Of a DNA stretch of 64,000 nt, positions 1 to 10,149 are shown piece by piece. Made by a program: the position numbers and the translations under genes. Origin of the DNA: Rhipicephalus microplus (lineage: Eukaryota; Arthropoda; Arachnida; Ixodida; Ixodidae); NCBI RefSeq assembly GCF_043290135.1, contig NC_134710.1:5457821-5521820 (forward strand), read 5' to 3'. The notes beneath the pieces are model-generated. The model did no database searches. It saw only the letters and a list, made by a program, of their open reading frames with translations, and had not been told where the DNA came from. How positions within the stretch are numbered: position 1 is the first letter of the stretch; each line of letters begins with the position of its first letter.

Positions 1-525
1 TCAGCCTAGCGCTCTGCGGAGTGGTTAGAGTCAGAAATTTGAGTGGGTTATGATCGGTAAACACCTTGATTTTAGCGACAAACAGTCAAACATCCAACTT
101 CCCCAGTGCCCAAATGATTGCATAAGCTTCCTTATCTATTGTGGCCCCTCGGGTCTGAGCCGGGCTAAGCTTCTTGCTCAGAAAAGCGATAGGGCGCTCC
201 TTGCCCACCAGATCCTGCTATGCCAGGCACGCACCAACGGCGTAATCGGACGCATCTGTGGCGAGGATAAATTATTTCCCCGGGTCTTGTGCCTGCAACG
301 CTGACGCCTGCACTAGACAGTTTTTCACCTTGTCAAAAGCTTCCTGCGCCTCTGCATTCCAAGTTAATTTCTGCGGAATACGTCAGCCAGTTAGGTTAGT
401 CAGAGGCATAACGACTTTGGAGTACTCGGGCACGTAGTCCCTATAATAGTTGGCTAGCCCTAAGAAACTACGAAGTTGTCCCTTTGTTTCGGGAGCCGGG
501 ATCTGCTTTATCGCCCTGACTTCTC
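1..525 (-). pseudogene. Gypsy-1 pol fragment: RT thumb and RNase H
   Basis: Reading leftwards, the frame encodes the end of a Ty3/Gypsy reverse transcriptase (RFLG-like motif LRSFLGLANYYRDY) followed by an RNase H domain (LATDASDYAVGACLA, then SKKLSPAQT, KEAYAIIWAL and TDHNPLKF). These are the usual RNase H landmarks of Metaviridae pol, which degrades the RNA strand during reverse transcription. In-frame stops lie near 384, 270, 219 and 92, so this copy is dead. It runs off the window start. It follows integrase C-terminal sequence rather than RT fingers and palm, so the RT body is missing. Family assignment to Gypsy is firm; the junction near 523 is placed only to within a few codons. Confidence 0.85.
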
Positions 526-1938
526 TGGATCGCCTTCGAATATCACCCCTACTGCAGTTACTCGGGCGTGATATGCGCGAAGCTTGCTAGCGTGAATGGT
601 TCTGCGTGAACCGTCCTCGAGCTCATCTAAATAACTGTACGGTCGCAGTTTTTCGACCACTGTGATCGGTACCTTCCACTTCGCCACTAGCTTCTCCTCT
701 CCTTCCTTCTCGAGCCATAGTACTTAGTCCCCTGTGACAAACTGTTTGCCTGTGGCCCTCAAGTTATAGCGTCCTACGTACTCCTTTACATCTCGCGACA
801 TCTGCGGCCAGTAAAATGAGCTTTTCACTCGTTGTAGTGTTTTCCGCTCTCCTAAATGACCTGCCCATGGTGAATCGGGAGCCATTTTCAGCACTTCTTT
901 GTGTCTGTGCGATGGTAGCACTAACTGTTTGCAGATGCAACCCGCGAGGTGTTCCTGATGATACAATAGCTCGTCTTGAACGAGCATGCCATGCGTTCCG
1001 GCCTTTGTCTGCGCCCAAGCATCTCGCAAAGCCGGGTCTGCTTCCTGAGCCTCACGAAACTCCTGTCGTTTGCTTTTGACCGGCTCGGAACCTTCGCTGT
1101 TGCTCTCCGCGGTTATGATGCCTGCCATCGCCCGTTGCTCCTCGCATGCCTCATCTGTCAGCTCTACTATAGCTTCGGTCTCCTCGACTGCTGAACACTC
1201 GTCTGACACTATGTCACGTTTCACCCTTTCCTCGAGAAGCTGTGCGTAATCGTTGGGCGTGATCAGCGCGTCGGTGCCGTCTAGCAGCTTATCTGTGATT
1301 GCACAAAGCACGGCCGACTGCACCGCCTCGGACATCACGTAAGGACTTCCTTCAGTAGCTATGAGTGGCACGTAAGCCAACTCAGCAGTTACCTGTTGCC
1401 CGAACGCTCCCGTCAACGTTATCTGCGAACCAGTACCATCGTACTGAGGTACCACCGCCTTTCGGATGACGCTAACCTCCGATCCTGAGTCTACCACGGC
1501 GTTTAATGATCGACCTGAGCTCTTAAGCGTTACAGTTTCCAGTGAGGGTTGTTTCTGCTCTTTACGCTGCCACAACCTGTCTGTCATTGCTATTTCTGAC
1601 CCGAATGCAGAAGCCGTCACCCTCGCGACCACTGGACCGTTTTGTTGTCCTGCTGGCCTAGTGCCTTGCCTTGCACCTGAACCCTTATTGGGGCAATTCC
1701 TGGCAATGTGGTCGGCACCCCTACACTCAAAACATCGCCTTTTCCCATTTCCGTTCGTGGGTGTATCTACCGCTGTTTTAGCTTTCTTTTGCCACTCCTC
1801 TACATTTGCTTTCTTTTGTGCTGCCTTGCACTTTTCGCTCTCCTCGAATCTCTCCGCGAGCCTGGCCACGCCACTGGGCAGCAAAAAGGACTCCTGTTGA
1901 TTACAAATGACGTGCGCTCTCGCTTCCGGGCTCAAACA
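526..1938 (-). pseudogene. Gypsy-1 gag end, protease and integrase pieces
   Basis: This is one reading frame, in line with the upstream gag frame. In order it shows a CCHC zinc knuckle (CFECRGADHIARNC), an aspartic protease core (VDSGSEVSVI) and a spacer. It then shows the H-H part of an integrase zinc domain (GHLGERKTLQRVKSSFYWP) and an integrase C-terminal segment ending IHASKLRAYHARV. The two cysteines of the zinc domain and the whole DDE catalytic core are absent: the frame jumps from KEYVGRY to NLRATGKQF. An in-frame TAA at 724-726 splits the integrase tail. The element is therefore defective. Integrase lying before RT/RNase H resembles Gmr1-type Gypsy elements. Confidence 0.82.
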
Positions 1939-2664
1939 TTATTTCAAGCGATCCGCGACGACTAGCTGCTTGAGTTCCTCGAACGTGCCTACCTTTGAAC
2001 TCTGGACATAATAGTCGAAATAATTTTCAAGGCGTACGGCAAACTGATCCCAGGACTCCCTTTCTCCCTTTTCCGATCCCGCAAACAGCCTCTTGTACTC
2101 CGCCGCCGAAAGCCTGAGACCCTCCAAAATGCTTGACTTAAGCTTAACATAAGCTTTGCGCTCCTCTGCTGTAAGCCTGCACAGCAGCCCGCGTGCCCTT
2201 TCACTCAACTGTGGCAAAACTAGCCCGGCCCACCATTTGCTCGGAACGTCATACGACTCGAGCGTTGCCTCAACATCCTCGAACCACATTGGCACAAGCG
2301 CCTCTTGGTTCGGCATTGGTGCCAGTACACCCCTTAACAAGCTTGCGAATTTCAGTCGCCTGTCTTCCTCTGACCTTCCGCCAAGCGCTACGCTGTCATC
2401 GCTCTCGTTGGACTCTGCCCCATTACGGGCTCGTAGCCGCTGGCTTTCCAGCATCAAGCGCTGCTTCTCCATTTCCGCCTCAGCAATTTTTAATTGAAGC
2501 TGGATCAGCGCTAGCTGCTGTTCCGACGCCGTATCTGACGTGTCACTACCATGACCCCCCGTGTCGCTGTCGGCGACTCCAAACGCCTGCAAGTTTCCTG
2601 CCCCGTCCCGGTTCATTTCCGAGTTGTCCCTTTCTCTGTCTCGCAAGTTGTAATGCTTTGTCAT
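1939..2664 (-). pseudogene. Gypsy-1 gag N-terminal region
   Basis: The ATG at 2664 (MTKHYNLRDRE) opens a gag-like frame. It has a Gln/Glu/Leu-rich predicted coiled coil (QLALIQLQLKIAEAEMEKQR) at about residues 50-80, then a helical capsid-like region (WFEDVEATLESYDVPSKWWA and ENYFDYY). A single TAA at 1939-1941 separates it from the continuing frame with the CCHC knuckle. No frameshift is involved, so the break is one nonsense codon. Gag would form the intracellular particle. A longer reading from a TTG at 2688 is possible, but the ATG is preferred. Confidence 0.8.
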
Positions 2665-2688
2665 CGCCTGCGCCCAACAGAAAATCAA

Positions 2689-3592
2689 GAGGTACCCGCC
2701 TGAAGTAGCCTTGCGGTGCGCTCTTTCTCCTCGGAATCCGGTGGACTAGCCTTGCTTCGTTGATCCCGCAGCGTGGTAGTCAGTTGAAGGTGGTTGTCGT
2801 CAGTCTCGGCCGATGTCGCTCCCCGCTGTCCTCCTCAGTTCAGCCATGCATATCCTGCTCGACTGCACCAGTTACGTTCCGTTTGGTTCTTTCCACTCGC
2901 CTCTCGCTTGTTGAGCGACATTTGCTGCTGCCGCTAAGGAAGCCGAAGACGAGAACCTTTCATCTGCTGGCACCTTGAGGAAATGACCGCTCCGACATCA
3001 TCTGGATATAGAGACGTTTCTTCGTTTCTCCTCTCTCCACACTGTCCCTGCACCCCTGGTTTTATCCCCTGTCTCCCCATTCAACCACTCTTACAGTCCA
3101 ATCAAAACGCACCACTGTTATAGTCCAATCAAAACGCACAGATGTGTCTCTCCTCGCCACAACCTCGAAGATTCACCGCCTCTTGCCCACTCATCGGTTC
3201 TCCGTCGCTCGGGTTTCTTTCACACCGGTTCCCGGAATGGTCGACGACGGGTGTTGCCAGGTCGTGGAAAAGCGCCTCCGAGAAAGTTCCCGCGATGCCG
3301 GGTTGACAGGCCATCAATACAATTGGCCCCTGCGCCAATGCCGTCGCCTCCGCTGATTCTCATTGTCCGGCGGACGCGTACGTGTCCCTTCCACGTGTAC
3401 CTTCCACGTGTACCGGCCACGTGTACCGGCCACCTGCAGCCTGGCTCGGTCTTCTGTAAGGCGCCATAATTGAGCCCGACAGCGGAACGGGAGTTGTCGC
3501 GTCCTTTGTGGCCAGCAGACAGTCATCGTCCCGCATTCCGGTGGCCCTGCTTCCTTGTTGGCGATGGGTCGCCGGCCGCTGGGTGGGTAACA
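2689..3592 (-). repeat. Gypsy-1 5' LTR and leader
   Basis: This non-coding block lies directly upstream of gypsy-1 gag. On the minus strand it begins with TGTTACCC at 3592, a canonical LTR start, and abuts the pol of another element there. It contains short direct repeats (CCACGTGTACC-like, about 3390-3435), a duplicated motif TCCAATCAAAACGCAC (about 3097-3140) and an AT-rich TATA-like GGATAAAACC near 3062 that could be the U3 promoter. I could not fix the 3' end of the LTR or a primer-binding site. The LTR probably ends somewhere around 2780-2900, with leader to gag after it. Confidence 0.55.
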
Positions 3593-4829
3593 TAAGGTAT
3601 TCGGGGAACGCACGAAGTTCGAGCCCAACAGGCACCAACCGTGTGATAGCCTACGCTAGCCGCCTTTTGTCGCAAGCGGAACAAAATTATTCCATCACTG
3701 AGCGGGAATGCTTATCCCTTGTTTGGGCTATTGCGAAATTCCGTCCGTACTTATACGGACGTCCGTTCGCAGTCATCACGGACCATCATGCGCTTTGCTG
3801 GCTGTCGACGCTTAAGGACCCTACAGGAAGACTCCGCCGATGGGCATTTAGATTACAGGAGTACACGTTCTCAGTTGTTTACAAATCTGGAAAGCTGCAC
3901 AGCGATGCCGACTGCTTATCCCGTGACCCCGTTGATCCACCTAGCTCTACTGATTTGGAATCCGATGCCTGCGTTTTAGCCATCACTGACTTTCTGAACG
4001 TGACCGACGAACAGCGCCGAGATCCATCGCTGCTCACCATCAATGACCACCTGCAATCGTGTTATGCTGACCCTTCCCTTAGCAGATACCTACTTCAAGA
4101 CGTTTTGTACCGCCACAACTTACACCCCGACGGCGCGGAACTTTTACTCGTCGTACCGCATCACCTCCGAAAGGATGTTCTGCGACAATTTCACGACGCT
4201 CCAACTTGTGGACATCTAGGAGCCTCCAGAACTTACGACCGCATTCGACGACGAGTATTCTTGAAGGGCCTCTACCACTCTGTTCGCCATTACGTCGCAT
4301 CATGCGACCTCTGCCAGCGCCGAAAGAAGCCTATGACTTCCCTGCCGGTCTTCTTCAACCTATTCAAGTTCCAGCCGAGCCATTTTATCCAGTGGGGTTG
4401 GACTTGCTAGGTCCCTTTCCTACTTCTACAACTGGAAATAAATGGATTGCAGTGGCCACAGACTATGCCACTCGGTATGCAATCACTCGAGCGCTGCCAA
4501 CCAGCTGCGCAACCGACGTTGCCGACTTCCGGCTGTACGACATTATTCTCCAGCATGGCGCTCCGTCTCACCTACTCACAGACCGTGGTCGCTACTTTCT
4601 ATCTCGTGTGGTTGATGATCTACTCCGATCTTGTGCTACCCGTCAGAACTTCACCACATCTTACGACCCTCAGACTAACGGCCTTACGGAGCGCCTTAAC
4701 CGCACATTCACAGACATGCTTGCCATGTACGTATCTACCGACCACACTGATTGGGACATTGCTCTTCCGTTTGTAACCTTCGCCTATAACTCGTCGTGTT
4801 ATGAAACAATGGGCTACTCCCCTTTTTAT
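3593..4829 (+). pseudogene. Gypsy-2 RNase H and integrase
   Basis: From about 3630 the frame gives RNase H (NRVIAYASRLLSQAEQNYS, TDHHALCWLSTLKDPTGRL), then the integrase HHCC zinc domain (CGHLGASRTYDRI, CDLCQRRK). The catalytic core follows with all three acidic positions visible: VATDYATRYA, LLTDRGRYF and GLTERLNRT. A frameshift near 4340 separates the zinc domain from the core. Sequence 3593-3629 between the gypsy-1 LTR and the first RNase H homology is not assigned. The protease and RT are missing on the left, replaced by gypsy-1. The frame stops at SPFY, where a nested LTR element is inserted, and resumes precisely after it. Confidence 0.88.
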
Positions 4830-5189
4830 TGTCACGTAAGAGTGAGGGTAGCCCGAAGACAGGAGACCGGGAGGCTCGTAGAAATAGAAGGAGATCCGTT
4901 TATTTCGCGGACTTGCAACCACTAAAGGAAAGCCGACACATCGGCTTAGCGGGTGGCGAACAGCGTGTTCCACGGCCGTCGGGGAACAGAATGTCCCACT
5001 GGATTGCAAGGCGCGTTCACCATCCGAGATACAGTCGCCGTAGCGTCTGGCGCTATCTCGTTATCAACGAATGGTCGACGTGCGGGCCACGATCTTCGCA
5101 GATGAATCGCGGGGCATCCTGGACCACGATAAGACGGCGTGCCGGCGGTATCGGCATGCGCAACACTATCCGCAATACGCTTCGCGGCA
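4830..5189 (-). repeat. Complete LTR of nested element
   Basis: This 360-bp TG...CA repeat contains an AATAAA on the minus strand near its 3' end (around 4898) and the segment GAAGACAGGAGAC. Both are also present in the gypsy-3 LTR halves at 6862 and 18951. It is therefore a related LTR family, but without any LINE insertion. This makes it useful as an approximate empty-site comparison for gypsy-3. Confidence 0.82.
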
Positions 5190-5203
5190 TTGCTCCCCTC
5201 CTC
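5190..5203 (-). promoter_or_regulatory. Polypurine tract of nested LTR element
   Basis: On the minus strand this reads GAGGAGGGGAGCAA directly before the LTR start TGCCGCG. That is where the plus-strand priming polypurine tract of a retrotransposon should sit. The gypsy-3 tract (CAGAGGGGGCAA before TGCCACG) has the same form. Confidence 0.65.
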
Positions 5204-5322
5204 AGCGTAAGCATCGACCCGAAGCTTTGTTTAAAATAAAACCAAAACAAAAGGACAACCTGTGCGAAGGTAAATGTCAAATAAGCACGAATCACACACA
5301 CATAAACAAAACAAGAGATTCA

Positions 5323-6104
5323 CAGGTCCGACCAACTTCTCTGGCAAAGCATCGAATCATAACACAAGAAGACATCCGCCCTCTCCATCAAAGCCCTTAT
5401 CGTGTGTCGGCACGTGAACGTCAGGCCATCCGAGAGCAAGTTGAGGAAATGTTACACGACGATGTAATTCAGCCATCGAAAAGCCCATGGGCAGCACCAG
5501 TCGTCCTTGTCAAAGAGAAAGACGGAAGTCTTCGGTTTTGCGTCGATTACCGACTTTTGAATAGTGTAACCAAGAAGGACGTGTACCCTTTACCAAGGAT
5601 CGACGATACCTTAGATCGTCTTAGTAATGCAAGGTACTTCTCGTCCATTGATCTGAAGACAGGGTATTGGCAAATTCAGGTTGATGAAAGAGACCGAAAA
5701 AAGACCGCCTTCATCACGCCGGATTGATTGTATGAGTTCAAAGTGATGCCATTTGGACTTTGTTCCGCTCCAGCAACCTTCCAGCGTCTAATGGACACAG
5801 TACTGGCAGGCCTCAAGTGGCAAATATGTCTCGTATACCTGGACGATGTGGTCGTCTACGCCTCCAACTTTAGCGACCACCTGAAAAGGCTCCGGACGGT
5901 ACTGGACGCAATTAAGTCATCAGGGCTGACACTGAAGCAAGAAAAATGCCATTTTGCCTATGAAGAACTACAGTCCCTTGGCCATGTTATAAGCAAAGAT
6001 GGCGTAAGACCAGATCCCGAAAAGACAGCCACTATCGCACAGTTTCCTCAGCCGCAAGATAAGAGAGCAGTGCGCCGATTCTTAGAACTGTGCGCCTATT
6101 ACCG
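5323..6104 (+). pseudogene. Gypsy RT fragment inside nested element
   Basis: This is a Ty3/Gypsy reverse transcriptase from the region before the fingers (PLHQSPYRVSARERQAI) through CVDYRLLNSVTKKDVYPLPR, DLKTGYWQI, MPFGLCSAPATFQR and the catalytic YLDDVVVYA to the thumb motif ending CAYYRR. One nonsense codon (TGA for the expected glycine) interrupts ITPD-LYEF at 5725-5727. It is clearly similar to the gypsy-3 RT. The coding sequence ends abruptly at CCGGCGGT, where it joins the truncated right LTR. Sequence 5204-5322 to its left is AT-rich and unassigned. Confidence 0.88.
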
Positions 6105-6153
6105 GCGGTATCGGCATGCGCAACACTATCCGCAATACGCTTCGCGGCATTAT

Positions 6154-6564
6154 CTACTCTTCGGACGTCATCCCTTACTGCCCTTCGACACACTACTTTC
6201 ATCAGACCACCCATCCTCCACTTCGTACGCTCAGGATGCGATCACCCGGGCCCTCACGGCACGCGCGGTAGCGCGCGCTCGGTTATCGTCGTCGCAGACA
6301 GCACAGAAGTCCCTTTATGACCGTCGACATAGAGATGTCGTTTTTGCTGCGGGATCTCTTGTTCTCCTGTGGCTCCCATATCGACGTCTTGGCCTCTGCG
6401 AGAAACTACTATCGCGATACGCTGTGCCCTACCGAGTCATTCGTAAAGTCACACCTGTGACCTACGAGATTGCCACTACCACAAACTCATCAGCTGCTGC
6501 ACCCAGAACGGAAGTAGTCCACGTTTCTCGTCTCAAGCCCTACAACGCCGACTCGCTCATTTAA
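6154..6564 (+). pseudogene. Gypsy-2 integrase C-terminal part
   Basis: The frame resumes at LLFGRHPLLPFDT and continues through a basic region and an SH3-like tail (GSLVLLWLPYRRLGLCEKLL, RYAVPYRVIRKVTP). It ends VVHVSRLKPYNADSLI with a stop at 6562-6564. This is the normal C-terminus of mag/Osvaldo-type arthropod Gypsy integrases. It is 1.3 kb from the rest of the same integrase only because of the nested insertion. No internal stop is seen. Confidence 0.87.
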
Positions 6565-6599
6565 CAGGCACCGAGACGGTGCCTTACGGGCCAGGGTGA

Positions 6600-6770
6600 T
6601 GATACGTGTATGGAACTGTCGCCCCGACACAGCTGAATTGGCACCCAAATGAAGAAGAAGACAACGTGGTTGTTGTGGGCTGGACTCTCGAGCTTCTCCC
6701 CTTGGCCTGCATGAGTGTGCGCTCTCTAAGCCGTTAGCGAGACCAGCCGTCGGTGAATAAATCTTCCCCG

Positions 6771-6775
<5 letters not shown>
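6600..6775 (+). repeat. Gypsy-2 3' LTR
   Basis: A short LTR begins TGATACGTG just after the purine-rich CCAGGGTGATGA and ends CCCCGCAACA, following the stop codon of the integrase by about 35 bp. AATAAA at 6756-6761 is a plausible polyadenylation signal. It abuts an AT dinucleotide array. The matching 5' LTR is missing because gypsy-1 occupies that side. The start could instead be TGATGATACG at 6597. Confidence 0.65.

Positions 6776-6861
<86 letters not shown>
6776..6861. repeat. AT dinucleotide microsatellite
   Basis: About 86 bp of uninterrupted AT/TA repeat lie between the gypsy-2 3' LTR and the outer end of gypsy-3. It is the left-hand insertion flank of gypsy-3; the right-hand flank at 25216 also starts ATATATA. 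Confidence 0.95.
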
Positions 6862-6864
<3 letters not shown>

Positions 6865-6969
6865 CATGGGGTCGTGCCGTGGCCGAAGACAGGAGACTTT
6901 GTGTGTGAATTTAACTGTTTATTTGGGCGAATCTGTGCCCGGTAAAAGGAAAATCCGATTACAGTAGCA
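6862..6969 (-). repeat. Gypsy-3 3' LTR, inner/U5 portion
   Basis: These 108 bp begin TGTCATGGGGTCGTG and end CCGATTACAGTAGCA on the plus strand. They match 18951-19057 with about nine differences counted by eye. A minus-strand AATAAA near 6920 is the likely polyadenylation signal. The LINE A 3' end follows directly. Confidence 0.8.
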
Positions 6970-7385
6970 ATCTCGGTTTAAGAGAATTTTATTTCCGGAT
7001 ATATCATACACATCCCATGTGCACACATAAAAATGAACAGTGGTGGACAATGCGTATGTACAATGCAAGCTGTTATATACAGCGAAAAGAACTTATTGCA
7101 TATGAAGTGACGCACAATGCAAAATTGTACAACAGAGACAGGACATTCATGACATCGACATGATTAAACTTAAACAGTAAGGCTATATGAACAAACAAGG
7201 GGAGGTCATTCACAGTGAAGGGTGATGTTTTGCATTCACATTTGAGGACAATTGCTCTCACGCTCAAGAACAATACTGCACAAAAGGACATGTTTCTAAG
7301 GAAGAAAAGAAAAATACACACTGTTATGTCACAGTGGTACAAGCTCTAGCCCACCTCCTCAATAGGGGAGGAAAGGCATGGACAC

Positions 7386-9182
7386 TCAGTTGTTTTTTAC
7401 GATAATAAATCGCGTAGACCAACGTCGGAGGAAAGCCTCCTCTCCCAGCATGACTAGTTTTGTGTTAAGATGCACAAGCATTATGTTTCTTAGCCGATGT
7501 AGTAGGGGAAACATGGCTCTCTGGGGGCGTCTCCTCAGACGGGCCAGTCCCCTTCGTTTCCATAAGACGAAGGCTCCAGTAGCCATTAAGAGTACGTCAA
7601 TGTTATCCCTGTGGCTAGACTTCCACTGCATACTTGTTTGGAACATTTTGGTAACCATGCGCCAAAAGGTGCGTGCTACTATACATTCATGGAAGACATG
7701 GTTCAGTGTTTCGACGCGACCGCATTGCGGGCATGTGGCGGAGGGCGCCACGCACCACGCCGCAAGGCGGTCGGCCGTTGGTAAAGCCCCCCATTCCCTA
7801 AGCCAGTTTAGGTCACGGACCTCGGAGGGGAGAGACCTGTTTGTAAAAGTCCAACGTCTTTTCGCCTGGCATTTCCGGCGTTGTTCTTCAGATAGGCTTT
7901 TAAATGCTATTAATTCACTCATGTCGGTGGGGGACATTTCCATAAATTCTTGAACTGGAAAATCATTTCGCCATTGTTGCAAAGATTTTATAACATGTGT
8001 GTAATACATCGGTGGCTGTTCGGCAGCTGGTCCGGTGTCGTTTACTAAACCGAAAAATCTTCTAGAGGTTCCTAGCAGATACACTAGGAGTTGCCTTCCT
8101 CAATACGATGAGTTCTCTAAGAGTGCCCAGGTGTTTTTGAGAGCCAACATGCGGCACATTACCTCAACGTTGGGTACACTGAGCCCTCCCAATTTTACTG
8201 GTAGGCGGACCAAGGCTCTGGCAACAGCTTCGGCGTGGCCATCCCCCCCAAAAAAAAGGAGCCGCACGCAGTAGCCACTCTCAGCAGAACCCGATGAGGT
8301 GGTCGAGCAATTCTGGCTACATAAAACAGTGGCGCTGTTATGCTGGATTTAATTAGATAAGCTCTTTCAGTAAAAGGTAGTTGGAACGTTCTGGCAACTT
8401 CGATGCGTCTGTCCACTTCGTGTTGGATTTCTTTCCATGTGATGCGGGCTACCTCGCCAGTCGAGAGGAAAGTTACACCTAAGACTAACGCCTTGGACGA
8501 TTTGGACGCCATCAGGGAACTCTTCGATGTGCATCCCAAAGCACAATGCCTTGCTTTTTCCGGGATTAAAATGTGCTCCCGACAGGTAACTATACGTGTG
8601 CAATATTCGCAGAAATGCTCTGTAGCTATCTGTGTTCCGAATAAACAGCGAGATGTCATCGGCGTATGCCGCTACTTTCACTTCGCCCAGGCCCGGGAGA
8701 GGAAAACCGCGTATCGAAGTGCAGTTCTGGATTTGTTTCAATAATGGATCTATGCATAATACAAAGAGGATTGCGGACAGGGTACAGCCTTGTCGAATGC
8801 CCCTACTAGCTGCAATAGGTTCAGATGTATAGCCATTCACTACTAATGACGTTTCTAAGTCTGTGTAGAGTAAGCGGAAGATGTCGGTTAAGTGTGCTGG
8901 GAAGCCATAACACTCAAGCACAGCGAAGAGATAGTTCCATTCTACGCGATCAAAAGCTTTTTCCTGATCCAAGGAAACAAAAATGCCAGATATTTGTGTT
9001 CTTGTAGCGTACGTAAAAAGATCGCGAGTCAGCGCAAGCGAGGAATAGATCGTACGACCTGGGACACAGCATGTTTGTATGTCGCTTACTATTTCCGGTA
9101 GAATGGTTGTTATGCGGTTTGCAAGGATGACTGTCAATATCTTATAATTCGAGTTAAGTAGGGAAATGGGCCTCCACGCCCT
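7386..9182 (-). pseudogene. LINE A ORF2: reverse transcriptase and C-terminal domain
   Basis: After the solo LTR the frame resumes with WRPISLLNSNYKI and continues through VSLDQEKAFDRVEWNYLF, SRGIRQGCTLSAILFV and the catalytic AYADDISLF. The C-terminal part has the putative zinc motif CPQCGRVETLNHVFHEC with a preceding LPTADRLAAWCV, a hallmark of the L1/Tx1-type ORF2 tail. Frameshifts near 8510 and around 8100-8200 and at least one stop break it, so it cannot make an active enzyme. The product would copy LINE RNA at the nicked target. Confidence 0.85.
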
Positions 9183-10147
9183 TGTGTAGCGAAACGTCGG
9201 GTTTGTTCAAAGTTAGGCGCATCGGACGACCAGGGAGACGAATAAGTGTGGGTGAAACTCTGCGGAGGCAATCGATGAGAAGTCAACACGATGATTTCGG
9301 GGAGCACTCATTGGGGGTTTATTTGGCTAACACAACTTCAATTTACAAAATGCAATAGGTCACAAAGACAAAACATAGAAAAAGGTGGCATACCCCTCGG
9401 CCTGCATGGCATGGTCTCCGGTGGTGAGATCCGCTGTTTACCCCGACTCCGCTCACCTTTCAAATTCAAACATCCTCTTTTCAACCCTTGGTCGAACAAA
9501 GAGTCTTCACAAAAACCAATCACATGTTGGGACTCGCATCATCACAACCAATCCGAGAAACACTTTCATAAAAGGCACTACATTTGTAAAAAACTCGTCA
9601 CCAAATGAAACACACAAAGGGATAGGTTCTCCGCACGTGACACTCTCTCCCATGCCAGGCCGTGCTGCCCAACGTTACTCGTGCTGCCTCCATCGGCCGA
9701 CTTCCGTCGGCGGCCGTTCTCACGCTCGAGCCCCGTCAGTTCTTTCATTAACTGTTGCTTCCTAGAAGCGTCCTTAAGAGCGATGGGTACACCATTGGGC
9801 TCCGTGCGCTTACCAGGTGTACATGCGACAGCGAGGTGCCCCGACATCCTAACAACAGCGAGGGAGAATATGGTCGTTTACCTGCCGCCACTATTTCTCG
9901 GTCAGCCAAGTGGTCGCGTCCCCATGTCATTCTCAACGACACGCGTGCCTGCCAACAATGGCTTAAACTCAGATGGTGGCGCCTGATCTGCCTCTTGCTA
10001 GACGCTTTTCCGAGTAAGCTTTCCCCTTCTAATCCCGTACGGGGGCGAACGCTTTTCCGAGTAAGCTTTCCCCTTCTAATCCCGTACGGGGGCGACCTTG
10101 ACTGCTCCGCTTGTGAGCCGTAAAAGAACAAGGTTTTCCGCGAAACA
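9183..10147 (-). mobile_element. Solo LTR inserted in LINE A ORF2
   Basis: A 965-bp segment beginning TGTGTAGCGAAACG and ending CGCGAAACA separates ORF2 codons VAR and AWRP. Flanking 5-mers GCCCT (9178-9182) and GCTCT (10150-10154) look like a decayed 5-bp target duplication, with two extra T residues at the right. A minus-strand AATAAA near 9317 supports minus orientation. It has no internal coding region, hence a solo LTR formed by LTR-LTR recombination. The source family is unknown to me. Confidence 0.72.
10002..10095. repeat. 47-bp tandem duplication in the solo LTR
   Basis: Two adjacent copies of a 47-bp unit (10002-10048 and 10049-10095), each starting ACGCTTTTCCGAGTAAGC and carrying CCCGTACGGGGGCG, look identical by eye. 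This is a typical U3-type enhancer or slippage duplication. Confidence 0.9.
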
Positions 10148-10149
10148 TT

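Larger units (their letters stand above)
4830..6149 (-). mobile_element. Nested, rearranged LTR element inside gypsy-2
   Basis: The element starts TGTCACG and ends GCGGCA. It is flanked by the 4-bp duplication TTAT (4826-4829 and 6150-6153). Removing it and one TTAT restores the gypsy-2 integrase reading SPFYLLFGRHP exactly. The left LTR is complete (360 bp). The right LTR is cut down to its outer 48 bp (6102-6149, identical to 5142-5189). A polypurine tract beside the left LTR indicates minus orientation, while the internal RT fragment is on the plus strand, so the interior is inverted relative to the LTRs. Confidence 0.85.
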
